From an uncultured Clostridia bacterium (GTDB lineage Bacteria > Bacillota > Clostridia > TANB77 > CAG-508): DNA of 18,974 nt. The stretch spans positions 1-18,974 of the forward strand of contig CANQHH010000005.1 of the NCBI GenBank assembly GCA_947623615.1, in the 5' to 3' direction. The notes beneath the pieces were generated by a model. That model did no database searches. It was not told the DNA's origin and saw only the letters and a list, made by a program, of their open reading frames with translations. The translations under genes were made by a program, and so were the position numbers. Positions 7,264 to 15,884 of this stretch are shown here, piece after piece; positions within the stretch are counted from its first letter, which is position 1; every line of letters starts with the position of its first letter.

Positions 7264-8007
7264 GTGTCAGGAGCAAAAAGATATGGAAAAAACACAAAAG
7301 CAAAAACAGGACGAAAGAAAACAAAAGTAAAATTAAAATTTTCTAAATCTTTTATAATTAGGATAATATTCGTAGTAATAATCATTATAATTGGTACTAA
7401 TATTTATTCTGTTGCTAAACTTAAAAATCCAGACAAATCGGTAAGTGCCCTTTTGGATATATTTTATTCTAAGAAGTCGATAAATAATAAGACAGCAAAA
7501 ATATTATTAGGGAAGGATGATAAAGAATATATAAAAGAATTGGAAAATGAAACTTATGAAAAAACATATAAAAAATTAGAATCATTTGGAGCATATGAAA
7601 TTATAGATGGAAAAGATGCAAAAAAGATATCACAAGATTATGCGAAAGCATATACAGGTTTAATGAAAAAAGTAAAGAAATATAAAATTTCTGATAAACA
7701 AATAAATGGTGATAAATGCAAATACACTATTACAATAGTTACAGCTAATTTAGGTGAAGTATATAAAAAAGCAAATGATGATGTTAATGCTCAAATGGAA
7801 AACATTAAAGTGGTAAACAACGAAGTAACAAGTAATGAGAATTATAGATATGCTATTTATTGTTATTACTTAACAAAAGCAATAGATAGAATGTCAAAGG
7901 ACAGCGGAAATGAGGAAAGTTTTATTGTAACATTAGAGCAAAACAATAAAAAACAATGGATTCCAAATGAATCATCAATATCTACAATTATTAATATGAG
8001 TTATTAA
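7264..8007 (+). CDS. Membrane-anchored protein of unknown function
   Basis: 247 aa with a GTG start at 7264, supported by AGAGGGGAG (7247-7255) 8 bases upstream; no nearby ATG fits better. Residues 1-28 are very rich in lysine and arginine. One transmembrane helix follows (~30-50, 'FIIRIIFVVIIIIIG'), giving a cytoplasmic N-terminus and an outward ~195-residue domain. That domain is charged and mainly helical in its first half ('KEYIKELENETYEKTYKKLE'), then has strand-like segments ('KCKYTITIVTANLGEVY', 'ESFIVTLEQNNKKQWIP'). This layout recalls DUF5105-type extracytoplasmic proteins, but I see no diagnostic motif and no lipobox. It has its own promoter and no clear terminator, so transcription may run on toward the DUF362 gene. 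Confidence 0.7.
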   Translation: MSGAKRYGKNTKAKTGRKKTKVKLKFSKSFIIRIIFVVIIIIIGTNIYSVAKLKNPDKSVSALLDIFYSKKSINNKTAKILLGKDDKEYIKELENETYEKTYKKLESFGAYEIIDGKDAKKISQDYAKAYTGLMKKVKKYKISDKQINGDKCKYTITIVTANLGEVYKKANDDVNAQMENIKVVNNEVTSNENYRYAIYCYYLTKAIDRMSKDSGNEESFIVTLEQNNKKQWIPNESSISTIINMSY

Positions 8008-8037
8008 TAATTATTACAAAAATTTGATATTTTATGA

Positions 8038-8064
8038 TTGTATAATGGAAATATATGATATAAT
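8038..8064 (+). promoter_or_regulatory. Possible extended -10 promoter of the DUF362 gene
   Basis: TATAAT (8059-8064) is preceded by TGA (8056-8058), an extended -10. The -35 is poor (TTGTAT, 8038-8043, 15-bp spacer). A second TATAAT at 8041-8046 has only an 11-bp spacing from TTGATA (8024-8029). Confidence 0.45.
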
Positions 8065-8100
8065 GTATAAAAATTATATAGAGAAAGGGTTGATTTTATT

Positions 8101-8985
8101 ATGGAAAAATCAAAAGTATATTTTTGCAAAGAGATTACACCTGAAAATATAGTAAAAATGTACAAAACACTAGGAAAAGAGCTTCCTGGGAAAGTTGCAG
8201 TAAAACTACATTCTGGAGAACAAGGAAACCAGAACTATTTAAGACCAGAGCTTGTAAAAGACATGGTAGACTATGTAAATGGAACAGTTGTTGAATGTAA
8301 TACAGCCTATGATGGTGCAAGAAACCATACAGATAAACATTTAAAATTAATTAAGGAACATGAATGGGATAAATATTTTGCATTTGATTTAATGGATGGA
8401 GAAGGTCCTGATTTAGAGTTAGATATTCCAAATGGAAAAGTGCTAAAGAAAAATTTGGTTGGAAAAAATTTAGCAAATTATGATTCAATGCTTGTTTTAT
8501 CACATTTTAAAGGTCATGCAATGGGCGGATATGGTGGAGCTTTAAAACAATTATCAATTGGTTGTAGCTCATCTGCAGGAAAAACTCTAATTCATACAGC
8601 AGGAAAAGCAACAGACCAAACACAATTATTTGCCAATTTGCCAGAACAAGACAGATTTTTAGAAGCAATGGCAGATGCTGCATCATCTGTTGTAGAACAT
8701 TTTAAAGGAAACATGGTATTTATAAATGTAATGAAAAACATTTCAAAAGATTGCGATTGTGATGGAAATGCATCAGCACCTTGCATGAAAGATATAGGAA
8801 TATTAATATCATTAGATCCTATAGCAATTGACCAAGCATGTCTTGATCTTGTATATAATTCAGAAGATCCTGGAAGGGATATTTTGATAAAGAGAATTGA
8901 ATCATTACATGGAGTTCATACAATTGAAGCAGCTGCTGAAATTGGGTTTGGAAGTAGAGAATATGAGTTAATAGATGTTAATTAA
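8101..8985 (+). CDS. DUF362 domain-containing protein
   Basis: 294 aa; ATG 8101 with GAAAGGG at about 8083-8089. The whole length matches the DUF362 family (PF04015): 'VAVKLHSGEQGNQNYLRPE', 'VVECNTAYDGARNHT', 'SMLVLSHFKGHAMGGYGGALK', then 'MKNISKDCDCDGNASAPC' and 'DIGILISLDPIAIDQACLDL'. Family members often carry 4Fe-4S ferredoxin motifs and are annotated loosely as Fe-S proteins; this one lacks a ferredoxin domain. It keeps a compact cysteine cluster at C218, C220 and C228 that could bind a metal or cluster. No signal peptide or membrane helix is visible, so it is probably cytoplasmic. The biochemical role of the family is not established. It has a strong terminator directly downstream and seems to be transcribed alone or with the preceding gene. 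Confidence 0.88.
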   Translation: MEKSKVYFCKEITPENIVKMYKTLGKELPGKVAVKLHSGEQGNQNYLRPELVKDMVDYVNGTVVECNTAYDGARNHTDKHLKLIKEHEWDKYFAFDLMDGEGPDLELDIPNGKVLKKNLVGKNLANYDSMLVLSHFKGHAMGGYGGALKQLSIGCSSSAGKTLIHTAGKATDQTQLFANLPEQDRFLEAMADAASSVVEHFKGNMVFINVMKNISKDCDCDGNASAPCMKDIGILISLDPIAIDQACLDLVYNSEDPGRDILIKRIESLHGVHTIEAAAEIGFGSREYELIDVN

Positions 8986-8992
8986 GGATTTT

Positions 8993-9035
8993 ATATGGTA
9001 TGAAATATTAAATTGATTTCATACCGTATTTTTTT
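8993..9035 (+). terminator. Rho-independent terminator after the DUF362 gene
   Basis: GGTATGAAAT (8997-9006) pairs perfectly with ATTTCATACC (9016-9025) across a 9-base loop. The stem is extended by A/T pairs on both sides, and T's run through 9029-9035. Confidence 0.93.
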
Positions 9036-9053
9036 ATGTTTATGAAATATTCA

Positions 9054-9082
9054 TTGACAAAAAATTTTTTTAGATATATCAT
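9054..9082 (+). promoter_or_regulatory. Strong sigma-A promoter of the PstS-like operon
   Basis: TTGACA (9054-9059) and TATCAT (9077-9082) are separated by 17 bp, with an A/T-rich spacer. The start would be near 9089. The leader (about 9089-9143) holds two Shine-Dalgarno-like stretches, GAGGGGGA near 9092-9099 and AAGGGAG at 9130-9136. Only the second precedes a start codon; I found no upstream ORF for the first. Confidence 0.82.
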
Positions 9083-9143
9083 ACAACATAGAGAGGGGGA
9101 AGATTAAAAAAAAATATTTATACGAAAGAAAGGGAGTAAAAAA

Positions 9144-10175
9144 ATGGAAGAAAATAAAAAAATGAAAATCAGTTTAACAACAATAATAATGATAGTTGTA
9201 ATAGTTGCTTTAATTATAGCAGGAATAGGATATTATATGTATATAAGTAGTAACAAGGAGAACAAGGTGAATAAGGAGAATGTTGCTACTACAAATATGC
9301 AAAAGGTAGAAGTAGAAGAAGAGAATGTAATAAATAAAGAACAGCCACAAGTTACAGAAAAATTTAAGATGACAGAGGCTGAGTTCCCAAAGGTAGATGG
9401 AGCAACAGCAATGTTACCTTTTATTGGAGAAATTACAAAATCAGTGTTGGGATACACAAGTGAACAGGCACAAAAATACTTAGATGAAAACACACAAGGA
9501 AAATCAGCTAAAGTATATGCAAGCTTAATAAAAAAAGAAAAAGATTTAATATTTATATCTGAGCCTTCTGATGATATTTTAAGACAAGCCAAAGAAACAA
9601 AAGTAGAATTTGATATGACTGGAATAGGAAAAGATGGATTTGTATTTTTAGTTAGTAAAGATAATCCTGTTAATTCATTAACTATTGAACAAATTCAAAA
9701 AATATATACTGGAGAAATTACAAATTGGTCACAAGTTGGAGGAAATGATGAAGAAATAGTAGCTTATCAAAGAGAGCAAAATTCAGGTAGTCAGAATTTA
9801 ATGGAGAAAATGGTAATGAAAGGCAAAAAATTTAAAGAAGCTCCAAAAGGACTTACAATAGATTCAATGGAAGGTTTAATTGATGCTATATCTAATAAAG
9901 ATTTTGATAATAGTAAATCGTCTATTGGATATTCAATATATTTGTATGCTAAAGAACAATATGTAAGAGACAATATAAAATTCTTAGCTATAGATGGTGT
10001 GTATCCATCAGATGAAGCAATTGCAAATGGTAGTTACCCATTAACAAAAATAGTTTATGCAATAACTAGAAAAGATGTACCACAAAATAGTAATGTAAGA
10101 AAGCTAATTAATTGGTTATTAACAGATGAAGGACAAGAAGTAGTTGTAGCAGGCGGATATTCAAAATTGAAATAA
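9144..10175 (+). CDS. Membrane-tethered PstS-like phosphate-binding protein
   Basis: 343 aa; ATG 9144 with AAGGGAG 7 bases upstream. One transmembrane helix (~10-32) is followed by a ~40-residue charged linker, so the protein is anchored by an uncleaved helix rather than a lipid (no lipobox cysteine). From ~80 onward it matches the PBP-like/PstS substrate-binding fold: 'KVDGATAMLPFIGEITK', 'LIFISEPSDDILRQAK', 'DGFVFLVSKDNPVNSLT', 'IYTGEITNWSQVGGNDEEI', 'AYQREQNSGSQNLMEKMVM', 'IGYSIYLYAKEQYV' and 'LINWLLTDEGQEVVVAGGY'. The REQNSGS loop is the classical phosphate-binding motif. No pstC, pstA, pstB or phoU is adjacent, so it may sense phosphate or feed a remote transporter. It is co-transcribed with the next gene after a 36-bp gap. 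Confidence 0.88.
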   Translation: MEENKKMKISLTTIIMIVVIVALIIAGIGYYMYISSNKENKVNKENVATTNMQKVEVEEENVINKEQPQVTEKFKMTEAEFPKVDGATAMLPFIGEITKSVLGYTSEQAQKYLDENTQGKSAKVYASLIKKEKDLIFISEPSDDILRQAKETKVEFDMTGIGKDGFVFLVSKDNPVNSLTIEQIQKIYTGEITNWSQVGGNDEEIVAYQREQNSGSQNLMEKMVMKGKKFKEAPKGLTIDSMEGLIDAISNKDFDNSKSSIGYSIYLYAKEQYVRDNIKFLAIDGVYPSDEAIANGSYPLTKIVYAITRKDVPQNSNVRKLINWLLTDEGQEVVVAGGYSKLK

Positions 10176-10211
10176 AGTTGCCATAATATGTGAAAAGAAG
10201 GAGGAAAACAA

Positions 10212-12116
10212 ATGAAGAAGAACTTGACAATATTATTGATATTATTAATATTTGTATTAATAAATAGTAGTATTTCTTTTGGCTCAAGTTCAACTACATA
10301 TTTATACATGGAAGCAATAAAAATAACAGATCCAGATATTGAGATACTATCTGACGAAATATTTATAGATACAACAACATCTAAAATAAAAAACACAATA
10401 AATCTAAAAAATACATCAGATAAAGAAAAAGAATTAAATCTATCATTTCCTATAGAGAATAATAGATTGGAAATTTCTGTAAAAGATTTAGTTATTAAAT
10501 TAAATGGGGTAAAAGTAGAATATGTAAGTGATAATGAGGGAAACTATCAAGTAAAAACAAAAATATCAGCAAACTCAGGTAAGAAAATAGATATTGAATA
10601 CTATACAGAAAATGACTTGCAAAAAGCAAAGTTAATTAAGTGTAATTTTGACAATATGAAAGGAAAAAAAGTTGGAAAGCTTAAAGTAGATATAAAAATA
10701 GATGAAAAAAATATACCATTAGTAGAAAAAATATATCCTGGTCATTATACATTTGAGGATAATACAATATCTGTAGAATACTATAATTATGAGGTAAATG
10801 CAATAACGAAAGATATTATTGTAGAGAAAGAAACTTTTAACAATTTGCTATATGGAAGAGAAAATGATATAGAAGATGAAGATAAAGATATTATAAAATC
10901 GTGGTATACAGATGGTAGTGTAAAGCTAAAAGAAGATTATTATACAGAAAATGATATAGTACAAAATATAATTGACTATAAAGAAATAAAAACAGGTAAA
11001 AATATAGATAAAATGCGTAATGTACCTTCTGAGCCTTTACTATATTCAATGTATAAAGTAGAAGAGGAAATTGAAGATACATTTATGGATACGCACCATG
11101 ATTTAGAAGGAAAGAAAATATGTATAGATTTTGTTGAAACAGAAGGTGACAAAGAATTATATGTAGACGTAGGTGAGTATGAAGGTGACGATTATATGGT
11201 CCGTAAATTAGTAAAAAGAACTGAAAGGAATATTTTACAAACTGAATTAACAAGTTGGAATCCAGGAAAAAGAGGAGCAAAAATAATATTTGTCGGACAA
11301 GGAATTAATGGAGAAAATTTAAATGCAACAGAACAAGAAAAAGTTTCATATATAAATCAAATAAATGCTGATATGTATATAAGAATAATGATTTATGACG
11401 GAAAAGTAAAAGAGGAGTCAGAAAAAAAAGGCACAGAAGAAATTGGTGACGGATTGGTTGGATATTATGATGATAACAATTCTGAAATTGTAAAAGCATT
11501 TGCTATAGGTCCGGAAGAACTAATTTCAAAAGAAGAATTTGATGACAACTCGTATTTGGTTAACAGCGTTTATTCAAATTATGACCAATATACTAAAAAT
11601 TATTTTAAAGATTATTATAAAAACACCATTATAAAATTAGATAATGAAGATATAGCAAACAAATGTGAAATTCCTACTGTAGCTCAATTTATAGGATATA
11701 GAACAAATCAAGACGGAAAATATGTTGTAAATTATTTTTTTGATTCAGGATTTTATGAGGGCAATAATAGAGGCTTAATAACAACTAAGGATGTATTGCA
11801 AACAGCACAAGCTAAGCAGTTATTAGAAGCTAACAAACAAAAAAATGCTAACGCAAAAAAAGAAGTGGAAAATGAAATTTCAAATTTACCTATTGTTGAT
11901 GATGAACAAAAAATACAACAAGACATAAAAAATGAAATAAACGAAGCTAAAAAACAAGCTACAACACAAGTTGACGAAACAAAAAATGAAGCAGAAAGTA
12001 ATGCAGATAATACGAAAAATAAAATGAACAACAAAGATATTATAGTGTTTGCAGGAATTGGATTAGGCATAATTGTTTGTATAGCTGTAATAATAATAGA
12101 ACGTAAAAAAAGATAA
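10212..12116 (+). CDS. Large extracytoplasmic protein of unknown function with C-terminal anchor
   Basis: 634 aa; ATG 10212 with a perfect AAGGAGG (10198-10204) 7 bases upstream. Residues 1-24 form a signal peptide ('LTILLILLIFVLINSSISFG'). The next ~500 residues are an extracytoplasmic region. It opens with beta-rich Ig-like segments ('KIKNTINLKNTSDKEKELNLSF', 'VIKLNGVKVEYVSDNEGNYQ') and continues with an acidic middle part that I do not recognise. Residues ~535-603 are heptad-like and charged ('KKEVENEISNLP', 'INEAKKQATTQVDETKNEAE'), probably coiled coil. A transmembrane helix (~609-629) and a basic ERKKR tail end the protein, a type I membrane layout. It follows the PstS-like gene in the same operon and ends at a terminator, so the two products probably act together at the membrane surface. 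I assign no function. Confidence 0.72.
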   Translation: MKKNLTILLILLIFVLINSSISFGSSSTTYLYMEAIKITDPDIEILSDEIFIDTTTSKIKNTINLKNTSDKEKELNLSFPIENNRLEISVKDLVIKLNGVKVEYVSDNEGNYQVKTKISANSGKKIDIEYYTENDLQKAKLIKCNFDNMKGKKVGKLKVDIKIDEKNIPLVEKIYPGHYTFEDNTISVEYYNYEVNAITKDIIVEKETFNNLLYGRENDIEDEDKDIIKSWYTDGSVKLKEDYYTENDIVQNIIDYKEIKTGKNIDKMRNVPSEPLLYSMYKVEEEIEDTFMDTHHDLEGKKICIDFVETEGDKELYVDVGEYEGDDYMVRKLVKRTERNILQTELTSWNPGKRGAKIIFVGQGINGENLNATEQEKVSYINQINADMYIRIMIYDGKVKEESEKKGTEEIGDGLVGYYDDNNSEIVKAFAIGPEELISKEEFDDNSYLVNSVYSNYDQYTKNYFKDYYKNTIIKLDNEDIANKCEIPTVAQFIGYRTNQDGKYVVNYFFDSGFYEGNNRGLITTKDVLQTAQAKQLLEANKQKNANAKKEVENEISNLPIVDDEQKIQQDIKNEINEAKKQATTQVDETKNEAESNADNTKNKMNNKDIIVFAGIGLGIIVCIAVIIIERKKR

Positions 12117-12126
12117 TAAATAAAGG

Positions 12127-12160
12127 AAAAAAGCTTATCAGAAAATGGTAAGCTTTTTTT
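12127..12160 (+). terminator. Rho-independent terminator after the PstS-like operon
   Basis: AAAAAAGCTTA (12127-12137) pairs with TAAGCTTTTTT (12149-12159). A T-G and a C-G pair extend the stem inward to a 7-base loop. A's on the left and T's on the right could allow termination in both directions. Confidence 0.9.
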
Positions 12161-12206
12161 CGTAGAATATTATAAATTATAATCTGTTCTGTAAAATGGA
12201 AAACGA

Positions 12207-12235
12207 TTGATTTTGTAGAAATTTTAAGATATAAT
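12207..12235 (+). promoter_or_regulatory. Sigma-A promoter of the AAA+/VWA operon
   Basis: TTGATT (12207-12212) and TATAAT (12230-12235) are separated by 17 bp. Transcription would begin near 12242, leaving a leader of about 88 nt before the ATG at 12330. Confidence 0.68.
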
Positions 12236-12273
12236 GATTTCAATATAACAATAACTTGAGAAATTTTAGGATA
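12217..12273 (+). repeat. Pair of near-identical 15-mers at the AAA+/VWA operon promoter
   Basis: AGAAATTTTAAGATA (12217-12231) and AGAAATTTTAGGATA (12259-12273) differ at one base. Their starts are 42 bp apart, close to four helical turns. The first overlaps the -10 region and the second lies in the early transcribed region. This could be a two-site operator, but chance in A/T-rich DNA cannot be excluded. Confidence 0.45.
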
Positions 12274-12329
12274 TGATAAAGAAAAAAATGATATTTTAGA
12301 TTAACATCAAGCATTGGAGGTTAGGAAAA

Positions 12330-13883
12330 ATGAATATTTTCAAAGATGCTTATAAAATAGTAAGGGATAATAGTGATGAAATATATAAAGGTTTTGGGTT
12401 CAGGCATTTATCAGATGCTACTCAATATTATGTCCATCCTAATAATCAATCATATAAAGGTACTACTACTCTTTGCCAGCCAATAGGAGAAGGAATAACG
12501 CTATTTTCTTTAGTGTTAAAGGGGTTAGTTACTGATAATGAGGGAATTCTTGGAGATATATTAGTAAATAGTGATAAATCTAAATTATATTTTAAAGTTA
12601 AATTTTCAGAAGACTGGAAAGATAATGGGATTATTGATTCTAGAGTAGACAAAGCAATAGTTCTTTTAGATGACAATGAAATAAACTTAACATTCTATGA
12701 TGAAAGTAATAAAATATTGCCAACAACAGGCAAGATGTATCCAAAAGATGGAGAACTTATAGATATGGTATATTGTTTTTTCCTTTCTTTTGCCGCACTA
12801 CTTACAAGAGATACAAATGAAGATGATGAATTCAATAGGATAGTTTTTGATTATATAGAAAATCCAACAGCCGATGCATTTGTAAATATTCATGAGGATT
12901 TTTACCAAAATCATAAAATGGAAGATTATGAATTTATAACTGATGAAGATTTATTAAATTATGATATTAGGGAATTTGTTTCTTATAAAAATATTTATAG
13001 CATTATTCGTCAAAATAAGGAACAATTGAAAGAAAAGCTAGATGTAGTAATTGCAAAATTTGATGATAATATATTTACAGAAGAGCAAAAACAGTTAATA
13101 CCTACTTTGGGAGAAGAGTTTGAACTTCCTGAAGGTTTAAAGCCAGTATGTAATGCGGTGGTAGCAGGAGATTCGAGAACTGTATTATTACATGGTCCTG
13201 CAGGAACAGGAAAAACTATATCTTGTAAGCTTATTTGTAGAGACATTGGTCTTCCAATAATGGACACAGTAAATTGCAGTGAAAATTTAGATGAATTTAT
13301 TTTAGGTAAATTTATTCCAGAAGGAGAACAGATTATATTTAAAGAAAGTTATGTTACAAAAGCCATAAGAGATGGGGGAGCAGTGGTATTTGAAGAGATA
13401 AACTTTGCTAAACCTGCACATTTAGCTTTCTTAAATTCGTTACTAGATGATAATGGATTTGTTAGATTAGATAATGGAGAAATTGTAAGAAGAAATGCTA
13501 ATTTTAGATTTTTTGCTACAATGAATTTAGGGTATTTTGGAACTAAAGAATTGAATCAAGCTTTATATAATAGATTTAATACTATTGTTGAAATCGCTTC
13601 ACTATCAGATACAGCCATAAAGAAGATGCTTATAACCAGAGTACCAGAATGTAAAGAATATGTTACCAAAATTTTAGGGGTATATCATAAATTAAAAAAT
13701 AAAATAGAAGCAGAAGAATTAGATATTGTTATATCTCCAAGAAACTTAGAGAATTGGGCTAGACAAGCTAAATATGAAGGTTATTTAAAAGCTGCTGAAA
13801 AAACAATAATACCTATTGCAAAGTGTGACAGAACACTTGAAAATGTGATTAGAGGATTTTTATTATTATATAAATGGAATTAG
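12330..13883 (+). CDS. MoxR/CbbQ-like AAA+ ATPase with a long N-terminal domain
   Basis: 517 aa; ATG 12330 with TTGGAGG about 10 bases upstream. The C-terminal half is a complete AAA+ module: Walker A GPAGTGKT (289-296), Walker B VVFEEIN (352-358), sensor 1 FATMN (395-399), a probable arginine finger in LYNRF (R415), and a sensor-2-like 'ISPRNLENWAR' near 474-484. This order and the 'EEIN'/'ATMN' wording fit the dynein-like MoxR/CbbQ/NirQ group, which remodels or inserts metal into partner complexes together with VWA proteins. The N-terminal ~240 residues are unusual for MoxR proteins and I do not recognise them; they contain beta-rich ('SKLYFKVKFSEDW') and acidic helical stretches. The VWA gene follows 21 bp downstream, supporting an ATPase/VWA pair. 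The client is unknown. Confidence 0.9.
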   Translation: MNIFKDAYKIVRDNSDEIYKGFGFRHLSDATQYYVHPNNQSYKGTTTLCQPIGEGITLFSLVLKGLVTDNEGILGDILVNSDKSKLYFKVKFSEDWKDNGIIDSRVDKAIVLLDDNEINLTFYDESNKILPTTGKMYPKDGELIDMVYCFFLSFAALLTRDTNEDDEFNRIVFDYIENPTADAFVNIHEDFYQNHKMEDYEFITDEDLLNYDIREFVSYKNIYSIIRQNKEQLKEKLDVVIAKFDDNIFTEEQKQLIPTLGEEFELPEGLKPVCNAVVAGDSRTVLLHGPAGTGKTISCKLICRDIGLPIMDTVNCSENLDEFILGKFIPEGEQIIFKESYVTKAIRDGGAVVFEEINFAKPAHLAFLNSLLDDNGFVRLDNGEIVRRNANFRFFATMNLGYFGTKELNQALYNRFNTIVEIASLSDTAIKKMLITRVPECKEYVTKILGVYHKLKNKIEAEELDIVISPRNLENWARQAKYEGYLKAAEKTIIPIAKCDRTLENVIRGFLLLYKWN

Positions 13884-13904
13884 AAAGAGAGGTAAGTTTA
13901 TTCT

Positions 13905-15851
13905 ATGCAAAAGCAAGATAAGGAAATATTGAAAATATTTCAAACAGAGGATAATAGAAAAATAGAAGAAGACTTTGCCTCTATGTTATCAGAGCATTCT
14001 AATTTACGATTATTTTTTATAAATGAAAATAGAGCTTATACAGATGGGAAAAATATAGTAGTAGATCCCGCAAATGACGAATTGTTTTGTGATGATATTG
14101 CGTTAAAACAAACTGAAGAATACTTAGGACTTCCAACAAGTTTTTCAACTGATAGATTTATAGCTCTAAAAATGATTACAAGAGCGCAAAATATTCATGA
14201 ATCATTACATATAATTTATACTAATTTTCCTTTAGAATTACTAAAAGACCCGAGGGGAAAAAATAAATTTAATCAAATGGTATTAAGTAGTATATCAAAT
14301 GTTATAGAGGATTGTTTTATAGAGGCTGTTGGAGCAAGTGAATTTGATAATATGAGTTTTTTCTTGGCTTTTGGAAGAGTTTCAAGGCTATTTTTAACTA
14401 CACCTGCTAAAGGAACAATACAAAGAAAATTTGAAGAGTTTTCAAAACCAGAAGAAACGAAAAAAGTAAAAATATCTAAAGAAGAAATGGAAACACAAAG
14501 AAAAGTCAGTTTAATAATGGAATTTATAGACTACTTTGTTACAATGCTTTTATATCCTATGGTTAAACTTGAAGAACCATCAAAAGATATAAAAGAGTAT
14601 GTTGAGAAAACAAAGAATTTATGGCTTGAAGGAAGTGTTTGTGGAGATCCAGATAAAAGATATGGATATACAAGTCAAATATTTGACATTATAGAGCCTT
14701 TAATACCCAAGATTGATGATGAAGATATAGAAAAGTATAAATATATTAAAAAATTTATTTCTGCCTTAGTTGGTGATGAAAAAACTCACTCTGGAAAGAA
14801 AATGTCTATAAATCAATTTGAATCTAAAGGAAGAAAAGCAGTAATTACAAGAAAATTATTTACAGATTTAAACGGAAACAAGATTGATGATAATTATTTA
14901 AACCAATATATATATGAGCTAGAAAAATTTGAAAAAGAAAAAAAGCAATCAATACGCCAAAATATGCAAAGCACTCAATATTGGGAATATACAGGAGGGG
15001 AACTAAAAGCTAGTGCAATGCACAATGACATAAAAATAAAGGTTAAATATCCTAAACCAAACTTAAATATGAAGAAGGCTTATGATAATATCTATAATAG
15101 ATATAAGCTTAACATAAATTCATATAATGCTAAATTTACTCAAATGTTAAAAGGTGTTGTTGATTGTAGAGAAGATAAATATATTTTTGGAAATGGAATA
15201 GAGTCAAAAAAATTAGGTGATTTAAAAAAACGATATTGGTATAGAAATATTCAAGGTGTAGATGTTCCAGATGTTGCAATTTTATTTTTAATTGATGGCT
15301 CTGGCTCAATGGAAGGAATAAAAAATGAAAATGCGATAAAATCTTCGATTATATTACATGAAGTTTTAGCTAAAAACGGAATAGAACATGCTATTGTTGA
15401 ACATAGAGCTATATTTGGAAAACCTTTGGTAAAACACAAAATATTAGTAGATTTCAATTATACAAAAAATGATAAATATAACATTTTATTATTAAATGCA
15501 AATGAAGGAACAAGAGAAGGGCTTTCTCTTGCATGGGCTTCAAAATACATAAAAGAACATTCTCATGCTGAACATAAAGTGATTATATGTATTTCAGATG
15601 GTTATCCTTGTCACCAAGCTGATTTTACAGATGATTACACTCCTCCGGTTTCAATTAAAGATACTCATAATGCAGCGAGAAAAATTGAAAAAGAAGGAAT
15701 AGGTATAATAGGTGTAGCATTAGAAGAATATACAGGAGATACCGAATGTTACGAGGCACTAAAAGAAATTTATGACAGAGTAATTGAGGTTGATGATATG
15801 AAACACTTGACTACTCAATTATTGAATTTAGTTTCTAAATTATTTATATAA
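13905..15851 (+). CDS. VWA-domain protein with N-terminal HExxH metallopeptidase-like motif
   Basis: 648 aa; ATG 13905 with AAAGAGAGG about 12 bases upstream. The C-terminal ~200 residues are a VWA domain with an intact MIDAS: DGSGSM (D464, S466, S468), a candidate T536 in 'NEGTREG' and D565 in 'CISDGYP'. The N-terminal part contains H98-E99-S-L-H102 followed ~33 residues later by 'NVIEDCFIEA' (E135, D136, E140). This HExxH plus ED..E arrangement recalls the N-terminal region of CobT/NorD-like and DUF2201-like VWA partners of MoxR ATPases. It could chelate zinc, but proteolysis is unproven. The middle (~300-400) is lysine-rich and charged. There is no signal peptide, so it is cytoplasmic. It probably forms a complex with the adjacent AAA+ protein, the VWA domain presenting a metal or client subunit. 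Family name beyond this is uncertain. Confidence 0.88.
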   Translation: MQKQDKEILKIFQTEDNRKIEEDFASMLSEHSNLRLFFINENRAYTDGKNIVVDPANDELFCDDIALKQTEEYLGLPTSFSTDRFIALKMITRAQNIHESLHIIYTNFPLELLKDPRGKNKFNQMVLSSISNVIEDCFIEAVGASEFDNMSFFLAFGRVSRLFLTTPAKGTIQRKFEEFSKPEETKKVKISKEEMETQRKVSLIMEFIDYFVTMLLYPMVKLEEPSKDIKEYVEKTKNLWLEGSVCGDPDKRYGYTSQIFDIIEPLIPKIDDEDIEKYKYIKKFISALVGDEKTHSGKKMSINQFESKGRKAVITRKLFTDLNGNKIDDNYLNQYIYELEKFEKEKKQSIRQNMQSTQYWEYTGGELKASAMHNDIKIKVKYPKPNLNMKKAYDNIYNRYKLNINSYNAKFTQMLKGVVDCREDKYIFGNGIESKKLGDLKKRYWYRNIQGVDVPDVAILFLIDGSGSMEGIKNENAIKSSIILHEVLAKNGIEHAIVEHRAIFGKPLVKHKILVDFNYTKNDKYNILLLNANEGTREGLSLAWASKYIKEHSHAEHKVIICISDGYPCHQADFTDDYTPPVSIKDTHNAARKIEKEGIGIIGVALEEYTGDTECYEALKEIYDRVIEVDDMKHLTTQLLNLVSKLFI

Positions 15852-15884
15852 GATAGGATTTAGTATTATTAGGAGGGATAAGAA

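Noticed and set aside
9233..9592. Minus-strand 119-aa open frame inside the PstS-like gene
   Set aside because: It lies entirely antisense to a well-supported gene, and its Ser/Phe-rich composition is that of a reverse-strand shadow.
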